Shown: piece by piece, positions 1 through 4,917 of the stretch
How positions within the stretch are numbered: the first letter of the stretch is position 1
Layout of the letters: each line of letters begins with the position of its first letter
From: Fimbriimonadaceae bacterium
Lineage (GTDB): Bacteria > Armatimonadota > Fimbriimonadia > Fimbriimonadales > Fimbriimonadaceae
Direction of reading: 5' to 3'
DNA length: 5,166 bases
NCBI GenBank assembly: GCA_020851885.1
Contig: JADZBW010000164.1
Coordinates: 1-5,166, forward strand
Position numbers and translations under genes: made by a program
The notes under the pieces: model-generated
The model's database searches: none
Seen by the model: only the letters and a program-made list of their open reading frames with translations
What the model was told of the DNA's origin: nothing

Positions 1-168
1 CAGAAAGTGCACCTGTCGTGACGGAGTCTTCTCCGACAAGGGCGAATTCCATGGGCAAACGACCGCCGTGTCGATTCCCCGCCCGATAAGACCCTCAGTC
101 AAGAAAGCCACGTAGCGCTCGATGCCGCCCCAATCTTTCAGTGAACTCGCGACCTGAAGGACCTTCAT
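1..168 (-). CDS. N-terminal fragment of a GT4-type glycosyltransferase (runs off left edge)
   Basis: Reading the minus strand from the ATG at 168-166 gives 56 codons open to the window edge, beginning MKVLQVASSLKDWGGIERYV. A beta-strand of the MKVLQV type followed by a glycine-rich GGIERYV loop and a helix (residues 14-30), then a second strand IDTAVVCP (32-39), is the usual start of the N-terminal Rossmann-like domain of GT-B fold, family 4 glycosyltransferases. These transfer a sugar from a nucleotide-sugar to a lipid, polysaccharide or small acceptor in the cytoplasm or at the inner membrane face. The donor-binding C-terminal domain is outside the window, so substrate cannot be guessed. 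The start codon shares four bases (ATGA, 168-165) with the stop of the upstream hydrolase gene, which fixes the start and suggests translational coupling. The short fragment limits certainty about the family. Confidence 0.72.
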   Translation of the reverse strand, partial: MKVLQVASSLKDWGGIERYVAFLTEGLIGRGIDTAVVCPWNSPLSEKTPSRQVHFL

Positions 169-1058
169 CCCAAGTTCTCGAGCAACCAGGCACGGTTGGC
201 TTCAACCATGTCGGGATGCCAATCATGGCCCCAATCGTATTCCACAAGGCTCTTCTTACCCGGCAGGGCGTTGAAGGTTGCCTTGACCGCCTCTGGACGA
301 CAAGCAGGGTCTTTGAGTCCGTAGGAGACCTGCGTTGGAACTCGACAGCGAGTCGCATGATTGACGGTGTCGAAATAGCTGACGGTATTGAGGACCCTCG
401 CTTCGCCAAGAGGTATGTCGTTCATGAAGTCTCGAAGCTCCTTAAGCGGGTAGCGATACACCGTCTTCATCAGCGTATGCTGGATACCGCTTAGGAACGG
501 CATATCGGAACAAACGGCCTTGACGATTGGACAGTGAGCGCCGAGCCAAATTGCCATGCCCCCGCCTTGACTCAGACCCATCGCACCGATCCGATCCTCG
601 TCCACTTCGATCTGAGCCTGAAGAACCCTCGTCGCGACGATCGCATCCTGCAACATTCGACGAAAGATCCATTTTTCAGGGTCTTCGGCACCCACTGAGA
701 AGTAACCACGCTCCGTGACGTACTTCTCTTGGTGAAAGGCAGATTCGCCGTGGAAGTTGAAACTCAGGCTGCAGAAGCCATCTCTGGTTCCATACTGGTT
801 GGGCAGCAGGGACTCTCGCCCATAGGGTGCGATCCAAACGAACCCAGGACAGCGCCGCTTGCCCTCAGGATAGGCTAACCAACCTTCGACTGCAAACTCC
901 ATCCCCTGGAACAAAATCGTTTCAACCACGAATCCAGGCAACCGAAAATCGTTCGTGTTGCTACGTCGATAGTCCAGTTTGACCGCGTAGGCTTCCGCGA
1001 CCGCGTCGGCCCAAAATACGTCGAAGTCCTCAGGGACGTAGGGAACGAGATCGCTCAT
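165..1058 (-). CDS. Alpha/beta hydrolase, acetylxylan esterase (AXE1/CE7)-like
   Basis: A 297-residue protein of about the length of CE7 carbohydrate esterases (acetylxylan esterase/cephalosporin-C deacetylase), which remove acetyl groups from xylo-oligosaccharides and small esters. The N-terminus (PEDFDVFWADAVAEA, 9-23) matches the leading helix of the family. The nucleophile elbow is GLSQGGG with Ser163. The likely acid is Asp250 in YGLKDPACRP (246-255), and the likely base is His278 in WGHDWHP (276-282). The CE7 RGQ motif that normally follows the FN strand is replaced by FNFHGES (100-106), so this is a divergent member and the substrate is uncertain. No signal peptide is visible, so it is probably cytoplasmic. 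Start: the ATG overlaps the stop of the upstream NIL gene as ATGA (1058-1055) and there is no good Shine-Dalgarno sequence, consistent with coupling. Its own stop overlaps the glycosyltransferase start in the same way. The fold call is firm; the substrate is not. Confidence 0.85.
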   Translation of the reverse strand: MSDLVPYVPEDFDVFWADAVAEAYAVKLDYRRSNTNDFRLPGFVVETILFQGMEFAVEGWLAYPEGKRRCPGFVWIAPYGRESLLPNQYGTRDGFCSLSFNFHGESAFHQEKYVTERGYFSVGAEDPEKWIFRRMLQDAIVATRVLQAQIEVDEDRIGAMGLSQGGGMAIWLGAHCPIVKAVCSDMPFLSGIQHTLMKTVYRYPLKELRDFMNDIPLGEARVLNTVSYFDTVNHATRCRVPTQVSYGLKDPACRPEAVKATFNALPGKKSLVEYDWGHDWHPDMVEANRAWLLENLG

Positions 1059-1297
1059 GCACTGACGGAGCGCTGAAGTGCTTCAACATGTAGGCCGGTG
1101 GTCATCAGCCATGCCGTGGCTCGCTGAATCTCCTCGACCGGGCCTTCAAGTTCCAGATGCACCCAACCATAGTCCACGTCGATGTTCGCTTTGCGAACAG
1201 TGATTTTCACATTGGTGAATTCACGGCAGAGCTTCCAGATCCAGGGCTCGCCAACGCTTTCCTTGCCGGCAGTGATGTTGAGATCGACGATGGTCAT
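1055..1297 (-). CDS. Small stand-alone NIL-domain protein
   Basis: An 80-residue protein starting MTIVDLNITAGKESVGEPWI and ending LHVEALQRSVSA. Its pattern is a strand, a W-containing helix (residues 18-27, PWIWKLCREF), a strand of the NVKITVRKANI type (29-39), then GWVHLELEG (44-52), a helix starting PVEEIQRATAWL (53-64) and a final short strand. This is the ferredoxin-like NIL domain, best known as the C-terminal methionine-sensing domain of MetN transport ATPases and also found alone or with ferredoxin domains. Stand-alone versions have been linked to sulfur and homocysteine metabolism in some organisms; nothing local confirms that here. I chose the ATG at 1297 because GAGGA lies just upstream on the minus strand and because a longer reading frame back to 1405 would run into the leuA coding sequence. 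It is the first gene of a minus-strand unit and overlaps the hydrolase start by four bases. Confidence 0.72.
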   Translation of the reverse strand: MTIVDLNITAGKESVGEPWIWKLCREFTNVKITVRKANIDVDYGWVHLELEGPVEEIQRATAWLMTTGLHVEALQRSVSA

Positions 1298-1371
1298 GGG
1301 TTCCTCGGACCAGATTCTACCGCACGGCAAATTGGGTTCGCCCAAACGTATAATGTCAACCGAGATACCCA
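1298..1371. promoter_or_regulatory. Divergent intergenic region between the NIL gene and leuA
   Basis: These 74 bp separate two oppositely oriented starts and must hold the signals for both unless they lie inside genes. The plus strand has a perfect TATAAT (1349-1354). The minus strand has a perfect TTGACA (1359-1354) that shares one base with it, and a TAGAAT (1319-1314). The minus-strand elements are not at standard spacing to each other: 34 bp separate them, and at 17 bp from TTGACA the hexamer is only CCCAAT (1336-1331). Small inverted repeats sit among these elements and are listed separately. The overlap suggests that the two promoters, if both real, would interfere with each other or share a regulator. 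Confidence 0.5.
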
Positions 1372-1373
1372 AT
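1331..1373. repeat. Nested inverted repeats around the leuA -10 element
   Basis: ATTGGGT (1331-1337) is repeated inverted as ACCCAAT (1367-1373), flanking the TATAAT box, and the right arm enters the leuA start codon. A tighter dyad uses the same left arm: TTGGG (1332-1336), TTCG, CCCAA (1341-1345). The left arm can therefore match two right-hand CCCAA copies. The tight dyad sits in the leuA -35 region and would suit a regulator-binding site. The arms are short, so chance is a real alternative. Confidence 0.35.
1349..1354 (+). promoter_or_regulatory. Candidate -10 element of leuA (TATAAT)
   Basis: A perfect TATAAT lies 17 bp before the leuA ATG. No good -35 hexamer is present 16-18 bp upstream (GGCAAA at 1326-1331 is weak), so either an activator is needed or the match is chance. 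If used, transcription would begin near 1361 and the leader would be only about 11 nt, with a weak GAG (1362-1364) as the only Shine-Dalgarno-like element. Confidence 0.4.
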
Positions 1374-2517
1374 GAGCAATCGAGTCCTTGTTTTCGACAC
1401 AACACTCCGCGATGGTGAGCAAAGCCCAGGCGTACGTCTCAACGTCGACGAAAAGGTCGAAATCGGTTTGAAACTCGTGGATCTCGGAGTAGATATTGTC
1501 GAGGCTGGATTTCCTATCAGCTCACCGGGAGACTTTGAGAGCGTCAATACCCTCGCAAGAGAGCTCCGTGGGGTGACCATCTGCGGATTGACCCGCGCTC
1601 GTGAAAAGGACATCGAAGTTGCCGCCGAAGCCTTGAAACCGGCGGAGCGCCGTCGCATCCACACAGGTCTGGGAGTAAGCGACAACCACCTAGAATTCAA
1701 GCTCAGAATGACCAAGGAGGAGGCGCTCGAGACCGGGGTGAAAGCGGTCCGGTATGCCAGACAGTTCACCGACGATATCGAGTACTTCATGGAAGACTCC
1801 GGACGGGCCGATCCCGAGTACGTCTACAAGGTCGTCGAGTCGATCATCGCAGCGGGAGCGACCACGATCAACGTGCCGGATACCACCGGATTCACCTATC
1901 CAAACGAGTACTACCACTTGATCAAAGGGATCATCGAGAATGTGCCCAATTCTGACAAGGCGGTTTTCTCCTGCCACTGTCACAACGACCTCGGGATGGC
2001 AACTGCGAACACCCTGGCCGGAGTGTTGGGCGGCGCCCGTCAAGTCGAAGTGACCGTCAACGGAATCGGCGAGCGAGCGGGAAATACGGCCCTCGAAGAA
2101 GTTGTCATGGCCCTTCATATCCGCAGCGACAAATTACATTGCCAGACCGGTGTGGACACGCGCAAGCTCCTGCCGATCTCACGGCTGGTGGCGAAATTGA
2201 CCGGTATGGTCGTCCAGCGAAACAAGTCGGTGGTTGGCGCAAACGCCTACGCCCATTCGAGTGGGATCCACCAAGACGGCGTTCTCAAAGAGCGATCGAC
2301 TTACGAAATCATCGACCCGCTCCTTGTCGGGGCTGAGCGCAGCGAAATCGTCCTGACCGCAAGGTCGGGCCGGCATGGATTGAAGTATCGGCTCCATGAA
2401 ATGGGCTTCGATTTCACCTCCGAACGATTCGAACACCTGTACAACGAATTCCTGAAGGTGGCCGACACCAAGCAAGAAGTCGACGAGGACGACCTGCGAG
2501 AGTTGGTAAACAAGTAG
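1372..2517 (+). CDS. leuA: 2-isopropylmalate synthase, short form lacking the C-terminal regulatory domain
   Basis: A 381-residue enzyme of the DRE-TIM metallolyase superfamily. LeuA condenses acetyl-CoA with 2-oxoisovalerate to give 2-isopropylmalate, the committing step of leucine synthesis in the cytoplasm. The TIM-barrel signature DTTLRDGEQ is at residues 9-17 (Arg13, metal ligand Asp14). HCHNDLG at 202-208 supplies metal ligands His202 and His204. NGIGERAGN ends at Asn238, the usual fourth metal-site residue. The LeuA signature HSSGIHQDG spans 295-303, and the subdomain motif SGRHGLKYRLHEMGFD is near 331-346. E. coli LeuA is about 520 residues; this protein stops at the end of the linker subdomains, where the roughly 130-residue leucine-binding domain would start. 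The 115 bp downstream cannot encode that domain, so the absence is not a simple frameshift. Loss of leucine feedback is an inference. Homocitrate synthase (NifV-like, about 380 residues) is the main alternative, but overall similarity favours LeuA. The start has only a weak GAG upstream. Confidence 0.87.
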   Translation: MSNRVLVFDTTLRDGEQSPGVRLNVDEKVEIGLKLVDLGVDIVEAGFPISSPGDFESVNTLARELRGVTICGLTRAREKDIEVAAEALKPAERRRIHTGLGVSDNHLEFKLRMTKEEALETGVKAVRYARQFTDDIEYFMEDSGRADPEYVYKVVESIIAAGATTINVPDTTGFTYPNEYYHLIKGIIENVPNSDKAVFSCHCHNDLGMATANTLAGVLGGARQVEVTVNGIGERAGNTALEEVVMALHIRSDKLHCQTGVDTRKLLPISRLVAKLTGMVVQRNKSVVGANAYAHSSGIHQDGVLKERSTYEIIDPLLVGAERSEIVLTARSGRHGLKYRLHEMGFDFTSERFEHLYNEFLKVADTKQEVDEDDLRELVNK

Positions 2518-2546
2518 GCTTAAAATGCCGGTCGCATAGTAGCAGG

Positions 2547-2589
2547 CCGCTCGAGTGATTGGATGGGAATTGCCATCCATGTCGAGCGG
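2547..2589 (+). other. Two-tier hairpin in the leuA-E2 intergenic region
   Basis: An outer 8-bp stem pairs CCGCTCGA (2547-2554) with TCGAGCGG (2582-2589). Inside it, a 7-bp stem pairs TGGATGG (2560-2566) with CCATCCA (2573-2579) around a 6-nt GAATTG loop. Five unpaired bases on one side (2555-2559) and two on the other (2580-2581) separate the stems. No T-run follows (the next bases are GTAATCCC), so it is not a standard intrinsic terminator. It lies 30 bp after the leuA stop and 43 bp before the E2 start. It could be an RNA stability or processing element, an attenuating structure, a U-less terminator, or a dispersed palindromic repeat. Confidence 0.6.
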
Positions 2590-2619
2590 GTAATCCCAGG
2601 GCCAAGGAATCGGGGTCGG

Positions 2620-2625
2620 TACAAT
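2620..2625 (+). promoter_or_regulatory. Weak candidate -10 element (TACAAT) close to the E2 start
   Basis: TACAAT differs from the consensus by one base and ends 7 bp before the E2 ATG. No recognisable -35 lies 16-18 bp upstream. If it works, transcription would begin almost at the ATG and give a leaderless mRNA, which would fit the lack of a Shine-Dalgarno sequence immediately before this gene. Chance occurrence is quite possible. Confidence 0.22.
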
Positions 2626-2632
2626 ATGTCCT

Positions 2633-3889
2633 ATGGCAGTCGAGATCCTGATGCCCGAATTGGGCGAGTCCGTTCATGAAGGCACCGTGAGCCGTTGGCT
2701 CAAGAAAGTCGGCGAATTTGTGAAGGAAGACGAACCTGTCGTCGAGATCATGACCGACAAAGTCAATACGGAATTGGGAGCTCCGGCGAGCGGCGTTCTC
2801 ACGGAGATTCTGATTCAAGAGGGCGAGCAGGTCGAGGTCTTCCATGCGATGGGGCTGATCGAAGAAGGTGCGACAGCTGGGTCGACCTCAACGAAGGTCG
2901 ACAAGCCTGCACCGGAGTCGAAGGCAGAAGTTCCTCCGCAGGAAGAAGCGCCACTCCCGCCGCGTGTTGCCGCTTCGGGGGGACGACGTTGGTATTCGCC
3001 CGTTGTCAGGGCGATCGCCAAAGCCAACGGTTTGAGCGACGACCAATTGGCAGGCATCGCCGGATCTGGAGCTAATGGACGGGTTACCAAGGCCGATCTC
3101 GAAGCTTTCTTGGCCAAATCTGCCAACAAGCCCTCTTCCGTGGCCCAACCCCTCGTGCCAAAATCGGTGGCCCCGCCGGTCGTTGGCACCGATCAAGAAA
3201 TCTATCCCCTCATGGGCATGCGAAAGATGATCGCTGAGCACATGATGCGCTCGGCGGCGGTGCCGACCGTTACAACGATCACGGAATGCGATGTCACCCC
3301 GATGGTTGCCTTCCGAGAGCGAAACAAAGAAGCTTTCCAAGCTCAATATGGCGTCAAGCTCACTTATACGCCATTCTTCCTAAAAGCCCTCGCCGAAACG
3401 CTCATCGAGTTCCCGATCGTCAATTCAAGTTTACGAGACGATTTTCAAGTTGTGAAGAACAACGGCGTCCATCTTGGAGTCGCGGTCGCACTTGGCGAGA
3501 AAGGACAAGATGGCTTGATCGTTCCCGTGATTCGCGACTGCCACAAGAAGTCTTTGATCGAGCTTGCCAAAGACCTGGAAGGGATTGCCAAGGCAGCAAG
3601 AGCCAATTCACTGAAGCCAACGGACGTTCAAGGTGGCACTTTCACCCTCACCAATCCGGGCACTTACGGTGCGCTCTTCGGAACTCCGATGATTAACGCC
3701 CCGCAGGCGGCAATTCTGGGTGCCTATGCCATACGCAAGCAGCCGGTGATCGTGGAGGACATGATCGCCATTCGCAGCATCATGCACTTGGTGTTGACCT
3801 ACGACCACCGAATCATCGATGGTTTGGTAGCCGGCCAGTTTCTTGCTGCTTTGCGAGATCGACTGCAGAAGTTCGACTTCTTCAAGTAA
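2633..3889 (+). CDS. Dihydrolipoamide acyltransferase (E2) of a 2-oxo acid dehydrogenase complex, probably branched-chain type
   Basis: A 418-residue protein with the full E2 layout. The lipoyl domain (about 3-77) carries the lipoylated Lys43 in EIMTDKVNTE. An Ala/Pro/Glu-rich flexible linker follows (79-118). The peripheral-subunit-binding domain is at about 120-160 (YSPVVRAIAKANGL, then GSGANGRVTKADLEAFL). A second linker (161-188) leads to the acyltransferase core (190-418), with TLTNPGTYGALFGTPMIN and the catalytic DHRIIDG (391-397; His392, Asp396). E2 moves the acyl group from the E1-charged lipoyl arm to CoA and forms the cytoplasmic complex core. TDKVN and the WYSPVVR binding domain resemble BkdB of the branched-chain complex more than typical pyruvate E2, but pyruvate or 2-oxoglutarate specificity cannot be excluded. 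No E1 or E3 gene is visible next to it. The ATG at 2633 lacks a clear Shine-Dalgarno sequence but begins exactly at the lipoyl domain (MAVEILMPELGES). Confidence 0.92.
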   Translation: MAVEILMPELGESVHEGTVSRWLKKVGEFVKEDEPVVEIMTDKVNTELGAPASGVLTEILIQEGEQVEVFHAMGLIEEGATAGSTSTKVDKPAPESKAEVPPQEEAPLPPRVAASGGRRWYSPVVRAIAKANGLSDDQLAGIAGSGANGRVTKADLEAFLAKSANKPSSVAQPLVPKSVAPPVVGTDQEIYPLMGMRKMIAEHMMRSAAVPTVTTITECDVTPMVAFRERNKEAFQAQYGVKLTYTPFFLKALAETLIEFPIVNSSLRDDFQVVKNNGVHLGVAVALGEKGQDGLIVPVIRDCHKKSLIELAKDLEGIAKAARANSLKPTDVQGGTFTLTNPGTYGALFGTPMINAPQAAILGAYAIRKQPVIVEDMIAIRSIMHLVLTYDHRIIDGLVAGQFLAALRDRLQKFDFFK

Positions 3890-3901
3890 GTCAGGCGAAT
3901 C

Positions 3902-3930
3902 GGGTGGCCAGGCGATTGAGTCCGCCACCC
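3902..3930. terminator. Candidate bidirectional terminator hairpin between E2 and phhA
   Basis: GGGTGGC (3902-3908) pairs perfectly with GCCACCC (3924-3930) around a 15-nt loop, 12 bp after the E2 stop and 21 bp beyond the phhA stop on the other strand. The two genes converge here, so both transcripts need to end. Neither side has a T-run, so termination efficiency is uncertain. Position is the main argument. Confidence 0.5.
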
Positions 3931-3951
3931 TATCCCTATGGCGCGTCTCTA

Positions 3952-4890
3952 CTATCCGCGGGCCAAGAAGCTCTCCAGGTCGGCTTCCGAGACGCCTGGT
4001 TCGCCAGGCGAGACGTTATTCAGCCGACCGTCGAGCATCCATTTCTCCAATTCGTCGACGAGGGAGAACAGATGATCGAATGAATCGACCACAAACAGCA
4101 GCGGCTGATAATGGTCGATCTCGAAATACTGATTGATCACCCACTCCAGTTGAATCGGATAACGCTGGACATCGGGCGATTCGATACAGTGAGCGATCTC
4201 TCCATAGGAGCTCAGCAGCCCGCTACCATAGACCTTGAGGCCCTTCCCCGCCGAATCTTTCATCAAGCCGAACTCGATGGTGAACCAGAAGAACCTGGCC
4301 ATCGCCTTGATGATGGACGTCAACCGTCGAACTTGTTCGTCCCGATCTTTGATTCCCAGGACGATTTCGGCCGCCGTATGGGCGCAGTCCCCGAATCGCA
4401 CCAGGGTATCGGCAAAGGCCTTGTCGGTGTGCATTGGCACATGTCCGGCGATGTCGTGGAAGATATCGGGTTCGGGTAGATAATCCAGCTTGGCGGCATC
4501 CCGAATCGTAATCGTCGTTGGGAATTCACGGTTTCTGAGGCAATCGAAGAAGAGGTATGCCGGAACGTAGCCACTCACCGGTTTGGCGGAGAAGCCGGTC
4601 AACGGGCACAAGAACTGGTTGACCTCTTCGAGTTTCGGAACGCGCTCGGGGTTCAGGCAGAGAGAACCGATCCCCTTCATGAAATGCTCGTTCGCGTATT
4701 GCTGCCACCTGGGCGCCATTCGAGCGTAAAGTTGGCGCCAAGCCTCGTGATTGGCATCCGAATAAAGTTCGTAGGGCTGGTAGATGTAGAGTTCGCCCTT
4801 CGCTTGGGCCTCCTCGATGAAGGGGGCTTGAGTCGTGGTAAGGCCGGATGGAACGAAATCGGGAGCGACGTTGCTCGGGACCGTCTTCAT
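3952..4890 (-). CDS. phhA: Aromatic amino acid hydroxylase, probably phenylalanine 4-hydroxylase
   Basis: A 312-residue single-domain enzyme that would use iron, tetrahydropterin and O2 to convert phenylalanine to tyrosine. The iron site is clear: EPDIFHDIAGHVP (140-152) gives His145 and His150, and WFTIEFGL (202-209) gives Glu206. Arg130 sits where the substrate-carboxylate arginine is expected, and Trp202 matches the Trp of phenylalanine and tyrosine hydroxylases rather than the Phe of tryptophan hydroxylases. There is no N-terminal ACT regulatory domain, as in other bacterial PhhA proteins of about 260-300 residues. The spacing from His150 to Glu206 is 56 residues against 40 in human PAH, so the helical segment around 161-199 is about 16 residues longer. 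No pterin carbinolamine dehydratase gene (phhB) is visible nearby. The ATG at 4890 is preceded by GAGG only 2 nt away, and no other plausible start exists before residue 58. It follows a membrane-protein gene by 24 bp on the same strand. Confidence 0.92.
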   Translation of the reverse strand: MKTVPSNVAPDFVPSGLTTTQAPFIEEAQAKGELYIYQPYELYSDANHEAWRQLYARMAPRWQQYANEHFMKGIGSLCLNPERVPKLEEVNQFLCPLTGFSAKPVSGYVPAYLFFDCLRNREFPTTITIRDAAKLDYLPEPDIFHDIAGHVPMHTDKAFADTLVRFGDCAHTAAEIVLGIKDRDEQVRRLTSIIKAMARFFWFTIEFGLMKDSAGKGLKVYGSGLLSSYGEIAHCIESPDVQRYPIQLEWVINQYFEIDHYQPLLFVVDSFDHLFSLVDELEKWMLDGRLNNVSPGEPGVSEADLESFLARG

Positions 4891-4892
4891 AT

Positions 4893-4917
4893 CCTCATTA
4901 TGAGGGGTTTTGCCTCA
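4893..4917 (-). promoter_or_regulatory. phhA leader with mutually exclusive hairpins over the ribosome-binding site
   Basis: On the minus strand the leader reads TGAGG (4917-4913), a 7-nt spacer, CCTCA (4905-4901), TAA, TGAGG (4897-4893), AT, then the phhA ATG. The central CCTCA is complementary to both TGAGG copies. Pairing with the downstream copy hides the Shine-Dalgarno sequence, while pairing with the upstream copy frees it. The first TGA is also the stop codon of the preceding gene, so a terminating ribosome would cover this region. The layout fits translational coupling or a small switch, but the stems are only 5 bp each. Confidence 0.4.

Noticed and set aside
141..494. 117-residue plus-strand reading frame
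   Set aside because: It lies opposite the well-supported esterase gene and has no recognisable domain; it is a shadow.
1055..1405. Longer 116-residue version of the NIL protein starting at 1405
   Set aside because: The extra N-terminal 36 residues overlap the start of leuA and do not resemble the domain; the internal ATG at 1297 has GAGGA upstream and starts at the domain edge.
1690..2118. 142-residue minus-strand reading frame inside leuA
   Set aside because: Composition is that of an antisense shadow of a conserved enzyme, with no family resemblance.
2515..2632. Frameshifted regulatory domain of LeuA downstream of the stop
   Set aside because: The gap is only 115 bp, dominated by a hairpin, and cannot encode the roughly 130-residue domain.
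3010..3019. GGCGATCGCC palindrome resembling the cyanobacterial HIP1 octamer
   Set aside because: I noticed a single copy, inside codons of the E2 binding domain; HIP1-rich genomes show many copies.
2888..3346. 152-residue minus-strand frame, and others opposite the E2 gene
   Set aside because: The E2 domains are unambiguous on the plus strand; the opposite frames are rich in Arg/Ser/His as expected of shadows.
4111..4479. 122-residue plus-strand frame opposite phhA
   Set aside because: The phhA iron-site motifs are unmistakable on the minus strand; this frame has no independent support.
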